In this document: positions 16,643-25,519 of the stretch, one piece after another | How the letters are laid out: the number at the start of each line of letters is the position of its first letter | How positions within the stretch are numbered: the first letter of the stretch is position 1 | Assembly (NCBI RefSeq): GCF_027570075.1 | Contig: NZ_JAKMUS010000003.1 | Coordinates: forward strand, 118,369-182,368 | Direction: 5' to 3' | Length of the DNA stretch: 64,000 nt | Origin: Corynebacterium meitnerae | Lineage (GTDB): Bacteria; Actinomycetota; Actinomycetes; Mycobacteriales; Mycobacteriaceae | Program-made: the position numbers and the translations under genes | Notes under the pieces: model-generated | Told to the model about the DNA's origin: nothing | What the model saw: only the letters and a program-made list of their open reading frames with translations | Database searches by the model: none

Positions 16643-17290
16643 TTACCCAGCCATTGCTGGCTGTGGTCGCGGTGCGTTTGCGCCGGATGGCCTATTGAGG
16701 ACACCATCGCCCGCAACACTCTGATTGCTTGTCGACGGCGCCGGTTTCGCCTGCTGCCCCTGCTGGTCGTCCTGAGCGTTCTGGCTGGCCTGGCTGTCCT
16801 CCGGTGCCTTGGTGTTCTGGGTGTTCTGCGTGACAGTCACGCCGTGCTTCTTCCCGTACTCCTCCACGGTGAGGAGTTTGACATCGTCAACGCCATCTGG
16901 CGTGTGCGCCTGGGAAGCGGTAGAGCGATAAGCCACTTGGTGGCGGTTGAGTTCTAGCGCGATTTGGTTGGCTTTGATGATGTGCTTGTAGCGCGTCACG
17001 TTTTCCTTGTCCGTCCACTTTTCGGAGACAAGGCGACCGGAGACGATAACGGGCACGCCTTTGCGGAGGGAGGCTTGCACGTTCAAAGCCAACTGACCCC
17101 AGCATTCAACGTCGATGTAAAGGGTGTCTGTGTCCGCCCACATGTTGTTGCCGTTGGTATCCACGCTGTCCGTGCGCACGCGGCGGCTCGCCGCAAGGCG
17201 CAGTCGGGTGAGGAAGCTGCCAGTGTCAAAAGCTTTGCTCACCGGATCCTCAATCAGGTTGCCCGACAGTGTGATGGGTAGGTACGTCAT
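16643..17290 (-). CDS. Second single-stranded DNA-binding protein (SSB-like paralogue)
   Basis: 215-aa protein. An OB-fold SSB domain covers about residues 1-115, with L-S-G-N-L, the aromatic W-G-Q-L-A segment and G-x-x-V-I-V-S-G-R-L. The tail is rich in Gln, Asn, Ala and Pro. It ends Q-P-A-M-A-G and lacks the acidic D-D-x-x-P-F tip that main SSBs use to recruit repair proteins, so it is more likely an accessory SsbB-type protein. AAAGGA precedes the ATG at 17290. GCTTGTCGACG, the C-variant of the dispersed motif inverted, is at 16727-16737. Confidence 0.83.
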   Translation of the reverse strand: MTYLPITLSGNLIEDPVSKAFDTGSFLTRLRLAASRRVRTDSVDTNGNNMWADTDTLYIDVECWGQLALNVQASLRKGVPVIVSGRLVSEKWTDKENVTRYKHIIKANQIALELNRHQVAYRSTASQAHTPDGVDDVKLLTVEEYGKKHGVTVTQNTQNTKAPEDSQASQNAQDDQQGQQAKPAPSTSNQSVAGDGVLNRPSGANAPRPQPAMAG

Positions 17291-17418
17291 TGCAGTGTCC
17301 TTTCGGAAAAGTTGTTGTGATGTTTCGTGTACTTTTCGCCCCGCTCCCGCATCCGGGAATGCGTGACACCAACAACGCTTCCTTAAATCGGCGCACTGCG
17401 CGAATACACCCCTAAAAA

Positions 17419-17449
17419 CCTGTGGATAACTCAAAATAAATTCCACAGG
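17419..17449. repeat. Inverted repeat containing a DnaA-box-like 9-mer
   Basis: CCTGTGGA at 17419-17426 pairs with TCCACAGG at 17442-17449. TGTGGATAA (17421-17429), the complement of the consensus DnaA box TTATCCACA, lies in the left arm. It is in the gap between the SSB-like gene and the CopD-CtaG gene. A similar structure is at 28845-28877. Confidence 0.6.
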
Positions 17450-17464
17450 CTCATGCCCGATTTT

Positions 17465-17491
17465 GCGCTTCATTCAATGGGAATGAAGCGC
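17465..17491. terminator. Perfect 11-bp inverted repeat after the CopD-CtaG gene
   Basis: GCGCTTCATTC and GAATGAAGCGC flank a five-base loop, 17 bp beyond the stop of the minus-strand gene. There is no U-tract on the minus strand, so termination is a guess from position; it could be an operator. Confidence 0.45.
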
Positions 17492-17507
17492 TCCCCCACC
17501 AAATTTT

Positions 17508-19496
17508 TTAACCGCGTGGGCCGCCACCGCGCGTCTTGGAGTACTGGGCCAGCATCTCGTTGTACGCGCGCCACTCCTCATCATCTGTCTCCTCTTCGCG
17601 CAGGTCACGGGCCTTTGATTCAGCGCGATCTTCACGGAGCCACCCCACGGCAAGGTACAGGAACACGACCGCCATGGGGAAACTTCCGGCCGCCCAACCG
17701 ATGCCGGCGCCGACTTTTTGATCGCGCAAAAAGTCCGGGTTCCATGGAAGCGAAAGATTTTCGTAAAAACTTTCCCCCAAAACTAAATTCAGCTGCATGA
17801 GGTACACACCCATGAAGAGGTGGATGGGCATAGAGAAGACAAACCACGCGAAACGAACCGGCGTTGGTTTCCTACCCGGGATGTGGTCCGGGCCAATAAG
17901 TTCCCAGAAGTAGAAGTATCCGGACACCAAGAATGCGGCGTTCATGAGCACGTGGCCGGCATGCTCAGACACGGCCACTTGGTAGAAGGACGGGAAGACG
18001 TAGAGCACGTAGAAGACCACGAGGAACTGCACCGTCGATACCGGCGGGTAAGTAATCACGCGCACGAAGGTGGACTCTTCAAAAGCCTTCACCCATGCGT
18101 GCGGCCCAAATTCGTCTTCCGGATATGCGCGCTTGATCAGGGTCAATGGCGCACCGAGCGCCAAGAATACGGGCGCGCCCATGGACAGAATCATGTGCAC
18201 GACCATGTGCACGGAGAACGCAGCCGGCATGTACATACCAATGCCGGAGGACATGGTGATCACGATCGTCGCGCAGCCAACCAGCCACCACGCAGTGCGG
18301 GACTTCTCCCAGCCGGACACGCGGCGCAGTAGGTGCAGGTAGTACACGGCCAGCAGCACACCAATAACGGAGAACAGCACCTCCGGGCGCCAGATCGTCC
18401 ACACGTTGGTGAACGTCGGCGCTTCATAGAGGTTGTAGCCCATCTTCACCTGCATCTGCGTCAGGTCCGTCACCACCGGGGTGGGCGGCGGGGTGCGCCC
18501 CATCGACACAGCCACACCGGTCACAGCAGCCATGACCACTGCTTCCACGACGGCGATCCGTCGGAACAGCGCCGGACGTTCCTGCAGGTGCGGGATGGTC
18601 AGCTCACGGTGGGCATAGCCCAGCAAGCCCAGAACAACCAGACCAACGGCCTTCGCCAGGACGGTGGCGCCGTAGGCGGTGGCCAAAAGATCGTCGATAC
18701 GCACCCTGATGAGCGCATTAATCACGCCTGAAATTGCGACAGCAAAGAAGGAGAACAGCGCGATACGCGAGTAACGCGCGACAGCTTGCGGCATGTGCGG
18801 GCCAAGGCGACGACCGTGCGCGATGAGCGCGAGCAGGCCACCAACCCACACCATCATGAACACGAGGTGCCACAGGAAGGAGTTCGTGCCGTAATCGTGG
18901 TTACCACCCGCCGCGGAGTGGCCGGACATACCCAGCGGCATGATGGCAGCAAGACTGCCAAGCAGCAGTGCTACCTGCGAAGACCAGCTACTCGCCAGCA
19001 GCCCACACGCCGCCACCGCGGCAGCGAGAAACGCCACGAGCAGCCAAATCTTCGCATCCGCCACGCGATCCAGCGCCATCGCCCACATCTCAGGGCTAAA
19101 CAGCACGTCTGTCAGCGGAGTGCCCGAAATATCGGAGAGCACCAGCGGAATCATGAACAGCCCGATGAGCGCCAGACCCGCACTCGCCCAGGCGCCCGTG
19201 CGCCCCGCAATGTGCCCATCCACAGTCAGGCGCGCGCCGTGCAGCTCCTTCTCATTCGGCGGAATCAGGAAAGCAGAAAACATGAAGGAGCCCGTGGCCA
19301 GCGATGCAAGAATCCAGGCTGCAGCGCGTATCGACGGCAACCCCACCGTCGTCAACACCCCCGGATCTGGAATGCCCAACGCCGCCAGCGAATCGCCGAG
19401 GAACACGAACGACAACGTTCCTGCCACCAACGCGCTGACAAGCATCAACACCACGTAGATCGGCCAAGCTACACGCGCTGAAACACTCAAGGACAT
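17508..19496 (-). CDS. Fused CopD copper-resistance domain and CtaG cytochrome c oxidase assembly domain membrane protein
   Basis: 662-aa polytopic membrane protein. The first half (about residues 15-345) is a CopD-type domain with many helices, and the second (about 380-640) is a caa3-type CtaG domain. His/Met-rich positions (M-V-V-H-M, H-M-I-L-S-M, S-E-H-A-G-H) suit copper handling. The fusion is typical of actinobacteria and is thought to deliver copper to the cytochrome aa3 oxidase whose subunit I gene (ctaD) is also in this window. The tail is charged and cytoplasmic. Confidence 0.88.
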   Translation of the reverse strand: MSLSVSARVAWPIYVVLMLVSALVAGTLSFVFLGDSLAALGIPDPGVLTTVGLPSIRAAAWILASLATGSFMFSAFLIPPNEKELHGARLTVDGHIAGRTGAWASAGLALIGLFMIPLVLSDISGTPLTDVLFSPEMWAMALDRVADAKIWLLVAFLAAAVAACGLLASSWSSQVALLLGSLAAIMPLGMSGHSAAGGNHDYGTNSFLWHLVFMMVWVGGLLALIAHGRRLGPHMPQAVARYSRIALFSFFAVAISGVINALIRVRIDDLLATAYGATVLAKAVGLVVLGLLGYAHRELTIPHLQERPALFRRIAVVEAVVMAAVTGVAVSMGRTPPPTPVVTDLTQMQVKMGYNLYEAPTFTNVWTIWRPEVLFSVIGVLLAVYYLHLLRRVSGWEKSRTAWWLVGCATIVITMSSGIGMYMPAAFSVHMVVHMILSMGAPVFLALGAPLTLIKRAYPEDEFGPHAWVKAFEESTFVRVITYPPVSTVQFLVVFYVLYVFPSFYQVAVSEHAGHVLMNAAFLVSGYFYFWELIGPDHIPGRKPTPVRFAWFVFSMPIHLFMGVYLMQLNLVLGESFYENLSLPWNPDFLRDQKVGAGIGWAAGSFPMAVVFLYLAVGWLREDRAESKARDLREEETDDEEWRAYNEMLAQYSKTRGGGPRG

Positions 19497-19567
19497 GCGT
19501 TAAAGCGTACAAGTTACCCACGCTTATCAGCGACTCCCCCAGCGTGCGTTACGATGATGAACACCAA

Positions 19568-19641
19568 GCCTCCATAGCTCAGTGGATTAGAGCATCCGGT
19601 TTCTACCCGGCTGGTCGCGGGTTCGAGTCCTGCTGGGGGCG
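19568..19641 (+). tRNA. tRNA-Arg (anticodon TCT)
   Basis: Cloverleaf: acceptor GCCTCCA pairs with TGGGGGC (one G-T pair). The D arm is GCTC...GAGC, and the anticodon stem CCGG/CCGG holds a seven-base loop TTTCTAC with anticodon TCT. The T loop is TTCGAGT. It reads AGA codons. Confidence 0.93.
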
Positions 19642-19688
19642 CAAATTTTTTCGCTGGTCAGCCCACTGGTCAGGTAGTCTTTTCAACC

Positions 19689-20108
19689 GTGTTTCGCACC
19701 ATGTTGAAGTCCAAGATCCACCGCGCCACGGTCACGCAGGCCGACCTGCATTACGTCGGCTCCTGCACGATTGACGCTGACCTCATGAAGGCAGCTGATC
19801 TGCTCGAAGGCGAGCAGATCGACATCGTGGATATCAATAACGGCAACCGCCTGACCACCTACGCCATCACCGGTGAGGCCGGCTCCGGGGTAATCGGCAT
19901 CAACGGCGCTGCCGCGCGCCTGATTAACCCCGGTGACCTGGTGATCATCATCGGCTACGCCCAGTATTCGGACGAGGAATTGGCGGATTACAGTCCGCGG
20001 GTGGTGTTCGTCGATGAGAGCAACAAGATCCTGGAGAACGGCGAAGACCCAGCTCACGCGCCGGAAGGAACGGGCCTACGCAACCCGCGCCACCCCGAAG
20101 ACAACTAG
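19689..20108 (+). CDS. panD: Aspartate 1-decarboxylase (pyruvoyl enzyme)
   Basis: Makes beta-alanine from aspartate for pantothenate and CoA. 139 aa; the self-cleavage site is G-S at residues 24-25 in Y-V-G-S-C, which yields the pyruvoyl serine. The GTG start at 19689 places this serine at residue 25 as in E. coli PanD, and a -10 box TAGTCT ends eight bases before it, suggesting a leaderless mRNA. The C-terminal tail (about residues 120-139) is extended and charged. Confidence 0.94.
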   Translation: MFRTMLKSKIHRATVTQADLHYVGSCTIDADLMKAADLLEGEQIDIVDINNGNRLTTYAITGEAGSGVIGINGAAARLINPGDLVIIIGYAQYSDEELADYSPRVVFVDESNKILENGEDPAHAPEGTGLRNPRHPEDN

Positions 20109-20125
20109 TTTTTTCACTAAACCCC

Positions 20126-20164
20126 TTGACGGCATATCGATTATCGACAGCATCGAATACCGAT
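20126..20164 (+). promoter_or_regulatory. Promoter region of the DUF2975/HTH pair with repeated ATCGA sites
   Basis: TTGACG (20126-20131) may be the -35. ATCGA occurs at 20136, 20143 and 20152, and ACCGAT at 20159. AAAGGA follows before the ATG. The closely spaced half-sites could be operators for the small HTH protein encoded by the second gene; this is inference. Confidence 0.4.
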
Positions 20165-20181
20165 AAGAAAGGATTGCCGTC

Positions 20182-20754
20182 ATGAACACCTCCACCCCAA
20201 CCCCTGACCCCCGTCCGCCGAAGGGCCGCGACCGCACGAAGGTTTCCTGGTCTGATGCCCTCGCCGTCGCCATCACCTTCGCATGGCTCCTGCCAGAGAT
20301 CATCGCGCTGGTGAACGATGGAACGATTTCCAGCCGACTCTCCCCCGCCATCGAAGGTGGCCTGCACTTTGCGGATCTTTCCTCAGGCCCGCAGACCATG
20401 TTCACCGTCGCCCTGGGCTTGAAACTGGCATCTCTGCTCTGCGCCGTTTTCCTCACGACAAACACCTTCACCGACATGGCGAAGGGCAACGTGTTCACCG
20501 AAAAGAACGCGCGGCGGCTCAACGTGGCAGGGAACAGCATCGTTGTCTTCTTCATTGCCCGATTGGGCCTGGAAGGCCTAGCCAATAACTGGGCGGCCGC
20601 CGAACTTGGCATCGACTGGTGGGGCGACGCCGGCACAAGCACCCCACTCTCCGAGCTGGCCCCGGCTCTGCTCCTCATCTTCGTTCTCGGCGCACTGGCC
20701 AGGATCCTGCGCCGCGGCGCGAAACTCGAAGAGGATGTGGACGGCCTTGTCTAA
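20182..20754 (+). CDS. DUF2975 family membrane protein
   Basis: 190-aa protein with four predicted membrane segments (about residues 25-45, 75-95, 110-135 and 160-178) and a short proline-rich N-terminus. DUF2975 proteins are regularly encoded next to a YozG-like small HTH regulator, as here, where the next gene overlaps the 3' end by 20 bp. Their molecular role is unknown. Confidence 0.78.
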   Translation: MNTSTPTPDPRPPKGRDRTKVSWSDALAVAITFAWLLPEIIALVNDGTISSRLSPAIEGGLHFADLSSGPQTMFTVALGLKLASLLCAVFLTTNTFTDMAKGNVFTEKNARRLNVAGNSIVVFFIARLGLEGLANNWAAAELGIDWWGDAGTSTPLSELAPALLLIFVLGALARILRRGAKLEEDVDGLV

Positions 20755-20968
20755 CCCCACCACTGAACCCCAAGTGATCTGCCACCTCGACGAGCTCATG
20801 GCTGAGCGCGGCATCACCGGCGCCGCACTCGCCGCAAAGGTAGGCATCACGCCCGTCAACCTCTCCGTCCTGAAAAACAACCGCGCGAAAGCCGTTCGAT
20901 TTAGCACCCTCGCCGCGATCTGCCAGGCGCTCGACTGTCAGCCGGGGGATGTCTTCTCAGTGAAGTAG
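20735..20968 (+). CDS. Small Xre-family HTH regulator (YozG-like)
   Basis: About 77 aa, almost entirely a Cro/CI helix-turn-helix: L-D-E-L-M-A-E-R-G, A-A-L-A-A-K-V-G-I-T, N-L-S-V-L-K-N-N and L-A-A-I-C-Q-A-L-D-C-Q-P-G-D-V-F. This matches the YozG group that partners DUF2975 membrane proteins. ATG 20735 is used; TTG 20747 is an alternative. It probably controls its own operon. It ends 10 bp before the next start. Confidence 0.82.
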   Translation: MWTALSNPTTEPQVICHLDELMAERGITGAALAAKVGITPVNLSVLKNNRAKAVRFSTLAAICQALDCQPGDVFSVK

Positions 20969-20978
20969 GCTCGCAGGC

Positions 20979-21779
20979 ATGAGTTTTCCTTCCCCCTCCC
21001 ACGACTCCTACGCCCTGATCACCGGTGCCAGCCAAGGCATCGGCGAGGCCATGGCGCGCGACTTTGCCAAAGCTGGGTACAACCTCATCGTCGTCGCTAG
21101 GCGAAAGGACGTGCTCGAAGCGCTCGCCGCCGAGCTCTCAGACGCACACGGAGTTGAGGTCGTCGTCGCAGCACATGATCTCTCCGTCGCCGAAGACGTG
21201 GACGAGCTTCTTTCGCTTATCGACGATTACCGGGTCTCCATCTGCGTCAACTCCGCCGGCATCGCCTCCTTCGGCCCATTCATGGAGCAGGACTGGAACT
21301 ACGAAACAAACCAGTTCAACCTGAATGCCACCGCTGTCTTCCGCATCACCAAAGCCGTGCTGGACCAAATGGTTCCGCGCGGCGAGGGCGCACTGTGCAA
21401 CGTTGGCTCCGCCGCCGGCAACGTGCCGATTCCGAACAACGCCACCTACGTGTTCACCAAAGCCGGCGTCAACGCATTCACGGAAGCACTGCACTACGAA
21501 CTGAAGAAAACCGGCGTGCACTGCACCTTGCTTGCGCCTGGCCCCGTGCGTGATGCCGTGGTTCCGGAGGAAGAGCAATCCATCGTGGACAAGGTTGTCC
21601 CGGACTTCCTGTGGACCACCTACGAGTCCTGCTCCGCCGAAACCATTGAGGCGATGATGAAAAACCGCCGCCGCATCACCCCGGGCCCGCTATCCAAGGC
21701 CATGGACTTCGTATCCTCCTTCGCCCCGCGCGGTGCGCTGGCACCCGTGATGGGCTGGTTCTACGCCAAGATGGGCTAG
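20979..21779 (+). CDS. cmrA: Short-chain dehydrogenase, probable mycolate keto-reductase CmrA
   Basis: 266-aa SDR. The cofactor motif T-G-A-S-Q-G-I-G starts near residue 15, N-S-A-G lies near residue 90, and the catalytic S (G-S-A-A-G) with Y-V-F-T-K near residue 160 completes the triad. In mycobacteria the mycolate reductase gene Rv2509 sits next to orn (Rv2511), and the same arrangement here supports CmrA, which reduces the 3-keto mycolate precursor during cell-envelope synthesis. A -10 box TAGGCT ends seven bases upstream, so it may be leaderless. An inverted CGTCGATAAGC is at 21215-21225. Confidence 0.8.
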   Translation: MSFPSPSHDSYALITGASQGIGEAMARDFAKAGYNLIVVARRKDVLEALAAELSDAHGVEVVVAAHDLSVAEDVDELLSLIDDYRVSICVNSAGIASFGPFMEQDWNYETNQFNLNATAVFRITKAVLDQMVPRGEGALCNVGSAAGNVPIPNNATYVFTKAGVNAFTEALHYELKKTGVHCTLLAPGPVRDAVVPEEEQSIVDKVVPDFLWTTYESCSAETIEAMMKNRRRITPGPLSKAMDFVSSFAPRGALAPVMGWFYAKMG

Positions 21780-21789
21780 CGTTGTGCCC

Positions 21790-22422
21790 ATGAGTGAAGC
21801 ACTAGCTGCTAAAGACGACCGCATTGTTTGGATCGACCTTGAAATGACAGGGCTGGACCCTGACCGCCACGTCATCGTGGAAGTCGCCGCCCTGGTCACC
21901 GATGCGGAACTCAACATCCTCGACGAGGGAATTGACCTTGTCATCCACGCCAGCGAAGACGAACTCGCGGAGATGGATGACTTTGTCACCAACATGCACG
22001 CTTCCTCCGGTCTCACCGAGCAGATCAAGGCCTCCACGGTCACGCTGGAGGAGGCGGAGGAGGCGGTGCTGGAATTCGTCGAGAAGCATTGCGCAGACAT
22101 TCGCCCACCGCTGGCCGGCAACTCCATCGCGACGGACCGCACCTTCATCCGCGCTTACATGCCGCGGCTTGATGAGCGCCTGCACTACCGCATGATCGAC
22201 GTATCCACCATCAAAGAGCTCACCCGCCGCTGGTTCCCCAAGGCCTACTACAACCAGCCCGATAAGGGGCTGGCACACCGCGCGCTCGCTGACATCGTGG
22301 AATCCATCCGTGAGCTGGACTACTACCGCCGCGCCGTCTTCACCGCTACTCCCGGCCCTGAATCTGGCGAAGCCTCCTCGTTTTCGCAGGCCGCCGAGCA
22401 GCGCTACCAGCGGTTTTTGTAA
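21790..22422 (+). CDS. orn: Oligoribonuclease
   Basis: 210-aa DEDDh 3'-5' exonuclease that degrades 2-5-mer RNAs. The first acidic motif is W-I-D-L-E-M-T-G-L near residue 16, and later motifs include N-S-I-A-T-D-R-T-F and H-R-A-L-A-D-I near the C-terminal part. The ATG at 21790 is supported by TAGCGT ending seven bases upstream; the box overlaps the cmrA stop. Confidence 0.95.
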   Translation: MSEALAAKDDRIVWIDLEMTGLDPDRHVIVEVAALVTDAELNILDEGIDLVIHASEDELAEMDDFVTNMHASSGLTEQIKASTVTLEEAEEAVLEFVEKHCADIRPPLAGNSIATDRTFIRAYMPRLDERLHYRMIDVSTIKELTRRWFPKAYYNQPDKGLAHRALADIVESIRELDYYRRAVFTATPGPESGEASSFSQAAEQRYQRFL

Positions 22423-22470
22423 AACGCACCAAGTGAACTAGAGTTGGTTTCCGCTGCGCAAGCAGCGATG

Positions 22471-22543
22471 GTGGCTGTAGTTCAGCTGGTAGAGCACCAG
22501 GTTGTGATCCTGGGTGTCGCGGGTTCGAGCCCCGTCAGCCACC
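22471..22543 (+). tRNA. tRNA-His (anticodon GTG)
   Basis: Acceptor GTGGCTG pairs with CAGCCAC. The anticodon stem CCAGG/CCTGG has the loop TTGTGAT with anticodon GTG, and the T loop is TTCGAGC. A G at 22470 could supply the G-1 typical of tRNA-His. Confidence 0.93.
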
Positions 22544-22547
22544 CCGA

Positions 22548-22594
22548 AGAAAAAAGGCCCCGTGCCACTCCGCTTCAGCGGGATGGTGCGGGGT
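22548..22594 (-). terminator. Strong terminator of the L,D-transpeptidase gene
   Basis: A long hairpin at 22556-22594 (GGCCCCG...CGGGGTC outer arms with an inner CCGCTTCAGCGG) is followed on the minus strand by TTTTTTC. It lies between tRNA-His and the convergent transpeptidase gene and may work in both directions. Confidence 0.85.
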
Positions 22595-22628
22595 CTTGCG
22601 CATGCCGCGGACGCAGATGAGCCGAAAA

Positions 22629-23822
22629 CTAGGCAGACGTGTCGGCGTTACCGGCCTTGATTGTCTCCCAATCAATGTTCCAGTAGCCCAGGCCGTCGGT
22701 GCCGGGCAGGGTGTCACCCTTGGTGTTCACAATCTCCACCGGGTCACCGCGCTTGACGGTGTTCATGTACCACTGTGCATCCGCCGGGGTGGCGTTGATG
22801 CAGCCGTGAGAGACGTTCGTCTGCCCCATTGCCCACGTTGCCCACGGTGCGGAGTGGACGTAGATGCCAGACCAGGACAGCTGGGTGGCGTAATTCACCG
22901 GGGTAACGTAGCCGCCCGCTTCCAGGCTGAGGCCGTAGGTGCGGGAGTCCATGACCAAGCTGTCGTGCTTGTCACCCACCACGTAAGTGCCGTTCGGGGT
23001 GTCGTAGCTGTTGTCACGCCCCAGGGCGATGGCGAAGGACTTCACTTCCTCACCATTGCGGTACACCGTCAGGGTTTTGGTGCTGTTGTCCACTTTGGTA
23101 AGGACTTCCTCACCAATGGTGAAGTTCGTTTCACTGTCCTGCTGACCGTAGATGCCGTTGCCAAAGTCCTTGCCATAAAGGTCGGCCTTGACCGTCACCT
23201 CCGTACCTGGCGTCCAGTACTCCTTGGGGCGCCAGATCAGTTGATTGCTCTCAACCCAGTAGAAGGCGCCCAGAGTGTTATTGGACGTCTCAATCGTGAT
23301 GGCGTCCTGCACCGCCTGACGGTCCTCCGGGGACACGTCAAGGTAGAAGGCGATGGCTTGGGCAACACCAACCTCAGAGCCCTGGGTGGGGCTGATCGAC
23401 GCAGCCAACTGCAAGCGGGGGCTCACGGTGGTGAACGTGGCAATCGAGGCCGTACCCAGCTTGGTCATGGCCTTGACGGTGTAGGTCTTGCCATACCCCA
23501 GCGGTTCAGTGGTGGTCCATTCCGTGCGGTCTTCGTTGAAGGTGGCCTCAACTTCCTTGCCGGACTCATTCGTCATGGTGACGGTATCCAGCCCCGCGGG
23601 AGTGTTCACGGTAACCGGGATACCCGGCTCTACATCCTCCGAGCCGTCCTTGACCGAAATGGTTGCAGGGGTGTCCTGGACAATCTCGGACTCCCCGGAT
23701 TCCGCGGCGTCCCCGCGTTCGAGGGTGCACCCCACCGCGGCGGCGCCAACGAGCACTGCCGCCATGCCAGTAACAACTACACGCCGGATGTTTGACACTG
23801 ACCACACCGACTTAGAGGACAT
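22629..23822 (-). CDS. L,D-transpeptidase lipoprotein (LdtMt2-like)
   Basis: 397 aa. The N-terminal signal ends in A-A-V-G-C, a lipobox near residue 32. Two Ig-like domains (about residues 55-250) precede a YkuD catalytic domain with H-x-S-A-P-W...S-H-G-C-I-N, whose nucleophile is about Cys341. It forms 3-3 crosslinks in peptidoglycan, the typical architecture of actinobacterial Ldt enzymes. The C-terminal extension after the YkuD domain contacts the active site in relatives. Confidence 0.92.
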   Translation of the reverse strand: MSSKSVWSVSNIRRVVVTGMAAVLVGAAAVGCTLERGDAAESGESEIVQDTPATISVKDGSEDVEPGIPVTVNTPAGLDTVTMTNESGKEVEATFNEDRTEWTTTEPLGYGKTYTVKAMTKLGTASIATFTTVSPRLQLAASISPTQGSEVGVAQAIAFYLDVSPEDRQAVQDAITIETSNNTLGAFYWVESNQLIWRPKEYWTPGTEVTVKADLYGKDFGNGIYGQQDSETNFTIGEEVLTKVDNSTKTLTVYRNGEEVKSFAIALGRDNSYDTPNGTYVVGDKHDSLVMDSRTYGLSLEAGGYVTPVNYATQLSWSGIYVHSAPWATWAMGQTNVSHGCINATPADAQWYMNTVKRGDPVEIVNTKGDTLPGTDGLGYWNIDWETIKAGNADTSA

Positions 23823-24139
23823 GCTTCAACCACTTAACTTTCTGCCGCACGCCGATACCGCTATCGGACTTCACCTTTATTAGTCGCTTATAACGCCTAC
23901 TTGGTTACAGGATTCCCACTCTTGAATTCTGCACCGCCATGAACACCGCCATGAACATACAAAAGCGACTGCCGTGACGGACACCTTAACCGCTCGCCCC
24001 ACATAGTCCCACTTGAAACATTCACTTCCTCACAGTCGTTATCGTATTGTTTCCAAGCCTTTGAAACACCCCTTTAACCAGGCGATTTCACCTATTTAAA
24101 TTGTGGTGCTATATTTTTCTTTCGTTGCCGTAAGGCAGA
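23823..24139. other. Gap upstream of the L,D-transpeptidase gene and tRNA-Lys
   Basis: No gene seen in 317 bp. It holds a perfect dyad CCGATA-CCGC-TATCGG (23852-23867), 30 bp upstream of the transpeptidase start; a tandem duplication of ACCGCCATGAAC (23933-23956); a TGTTTC...GAAACA inverted pair at about 24050-24070; and an A/T-rich run with a TATATT at about 24110 that could be the tRNA-Lys -10. Confidence 0.5.
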
Positions 24140-24212
24140 GCGCCATTAGCTCAATTGGTAGAGCAACTGACTCTTAATCAGTGGGTTCGGGGTTCGATTC
24201 CCTGATGGCGCA
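24140..24212 (+). tRNA. tRNA-Lys (anticodon CTT)
   Basis: Acceptor GCGCCAT pairs with ATGGCGC. The anticodon stem ACTGA/TCAGT has the loop CTCTTAA with anticodon CTT, and the T loop is TTCGATT. It reads AAG. Confidence 0.94.
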
Positions 24213-24295
24213 CAGACCACGAGGTCGGAGCACACCCAGTGCCCTGGCCTCGTTTTTCGTATCCAGGACAGTTCATCAGACTACCCTTGTTGGGC

Positions 24296-24922
24296 ATGAG
24301 CACCACCCCAGCAACAACACCCCACCCCATCACCGCCGTCACCGTTTTCGCGGGTGCACGGGAAGCCACCGTGCCCGCGATGAACACGTTGGCTAGGGAT
24401 TTCGGGGCAACGCTTGCCCGGCGCGGGATCACGCTCGTCTACGGCGGTAGCCGGCTGGGGCTCATGGGGGCTGTCGCCCAGGGTGCAATCGACGGTGGCG
24501 GGTCGACGGTGGGGATCATCCCGAAGCACCTTGCCGCGCATGAGATCGCGCACACGAACCTCACGGAGCTCGTCTTCGTGGATACGCTCGCGCAGCGCAA
24601 GGCCCTCATGGGTAAGCGGTGTGATGCGTTCGTTGCGCTTCCTGGGGGTACAGGCACGCTCGATGAGCTTTTCGACGAATGGACCAACCAACAACTCGCC
24701 CTCCACACCAAACCCATCGGGCTGTTGGGCGTCGATTTTTGGCAGCCGCTGATCCAGATGGTGGACCACATGGTCGCCCACGGTTTTGTGCGGCAGGAGG
24801 ATCGGGACAGCCTCGTCGTGGCAGATGATCCTAATGAGTTGCTGGATCTGTTGGCTCAGTGGCAGCCGCAGCGTCCGCGCTGGTCCCCTGCCCCACAGGA
24901 CGTCTCACACGAATCAAAGTGA
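24296..24922 (+). CDS. LOG family nucleoside 5'-monophosphate phosphoribohydrolase
   Basis: 208-aa Rossmann-like protein. G-G-S-R-L-G-L-M-G near residue 50 and P-G-G-T-G-T-L-D-E near residue 117 are the LOG signature (PGGxGTxxE) that binds the nucleotide and catalyses base release. Family members release cytokinin bases or act on AMP. A -10 box TACCCT ends eight bases before the ATG at 24296. pncA starts 15 bp later. Confidence 0.88.
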   Translation: MSTTPATTPHPITAVTVFAGAREATVPAMNTLARDFGATLARRGITLVYGGSRLGLMGAVAQGAIDGGGSTVGIIPKHLAAHEIAHTNLTELVFVDTLAQRKALMGKRCDAFVALPGGTGTLDELFDEWTNQQLALHTKPIGLLGVDFWQPLIQMVDHMVAHGFVRQEDRDSLVVADDPNELLDLLAQWQPQRPRWSPAPQDVSHESK

Positions 24923-24937
24923 GTAGGGTTGCTTGAT

Positions 24938-25513
24938 ATGACCAAGGCTCTTGTCATCGTTGATGTTCAGAATGATTTCTGCCCCGGCGGTTCCCTCGCC
25001 ACTGAGCGTGGGGATGTCGTAGCGGAGAGTATTGCCCAGCTCCTCGCCACCAATTCCGGGGACTATGACCACATCGTGGCTACCCAGGATTGGCACATTG
25101 ATCCGGGCACACACTTTTCTAATACCCCCGATTTTGTGGACACGTGGCCTGTCCACTGCGTTGCGGACTCCGAAGGCGCTGCGATGCGGGCGCTACTGGC
25201 GAAGGAATCAGCCGCAGCCGTTATCGAGGAGTACTTCCGCAAAGGGCGGTATGAGGCGGCGTATAGCGGATTCGAGGGGGCGTCGACAAGCGATGAAGAT
25301 GTACTTCTTGCGCAGTGGCTGAATGAGCGTGGCGTGACGCATATCGACGTCGTGGGCATCGCCACCGATCACTGCGTACGCGCGACCGCACTGGATGGGC
25401 TACGCGAAGGCTTTAACGTGCGCGTGCTGCGCGAGCACTGCTCCCCCGTGAGCGAAGAGCGCGGCCTTGCGGCGTTGGAGGAACTCCGCGAAGCCGGCGC
25501 CACCGTTATCTAA
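24938..25513 (+). CDS. pncA: Nicotinamidase (isochorismatase-like cysteine hydrolase)
   Basis: Hydrolyses nicotinamide to nicotinate, which PncB (also in this window) then uses. 191 aa; the catalytic Asp is in I-V-D-V-Q-N-D-F near residue 9, a Lys in F-R-K-G near residue 96, and the Cys in T-D-H-C-V near residue 145. The metal ligands D-W-H...H are visible (T-Q-D-W-H, then G-T-H-F). TAGGGT lies eight bases before the ATG. CGTCGACAAGC, the C-variant motif, is at 25281-25291. Confidence 0.92.
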   Translation: MTKALVIVDVQNDFCPGGSLATERGDVVAESIAQLLATNSGDYDHIVATQDWHIDPGTHFSNTPDFVDTWPVHCVADSEGAAMRALLAKESAAAVIEEYFRKGRYEAAYSGFEGASTSDEDVLLAQWLNERGVTHIDVVGIATDHCVRATALDGLREGFNVRVLREHCSPVSEERGLAALEELREAGATVI

Positions 25514-25519
25514 GCAAAA

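Noticed and set aside
24040..24075. TGTTTC...GAAACA as a parS site
   Set aside because: The arms are separated by nine bases; parS is a compact 16-bp palindrome.
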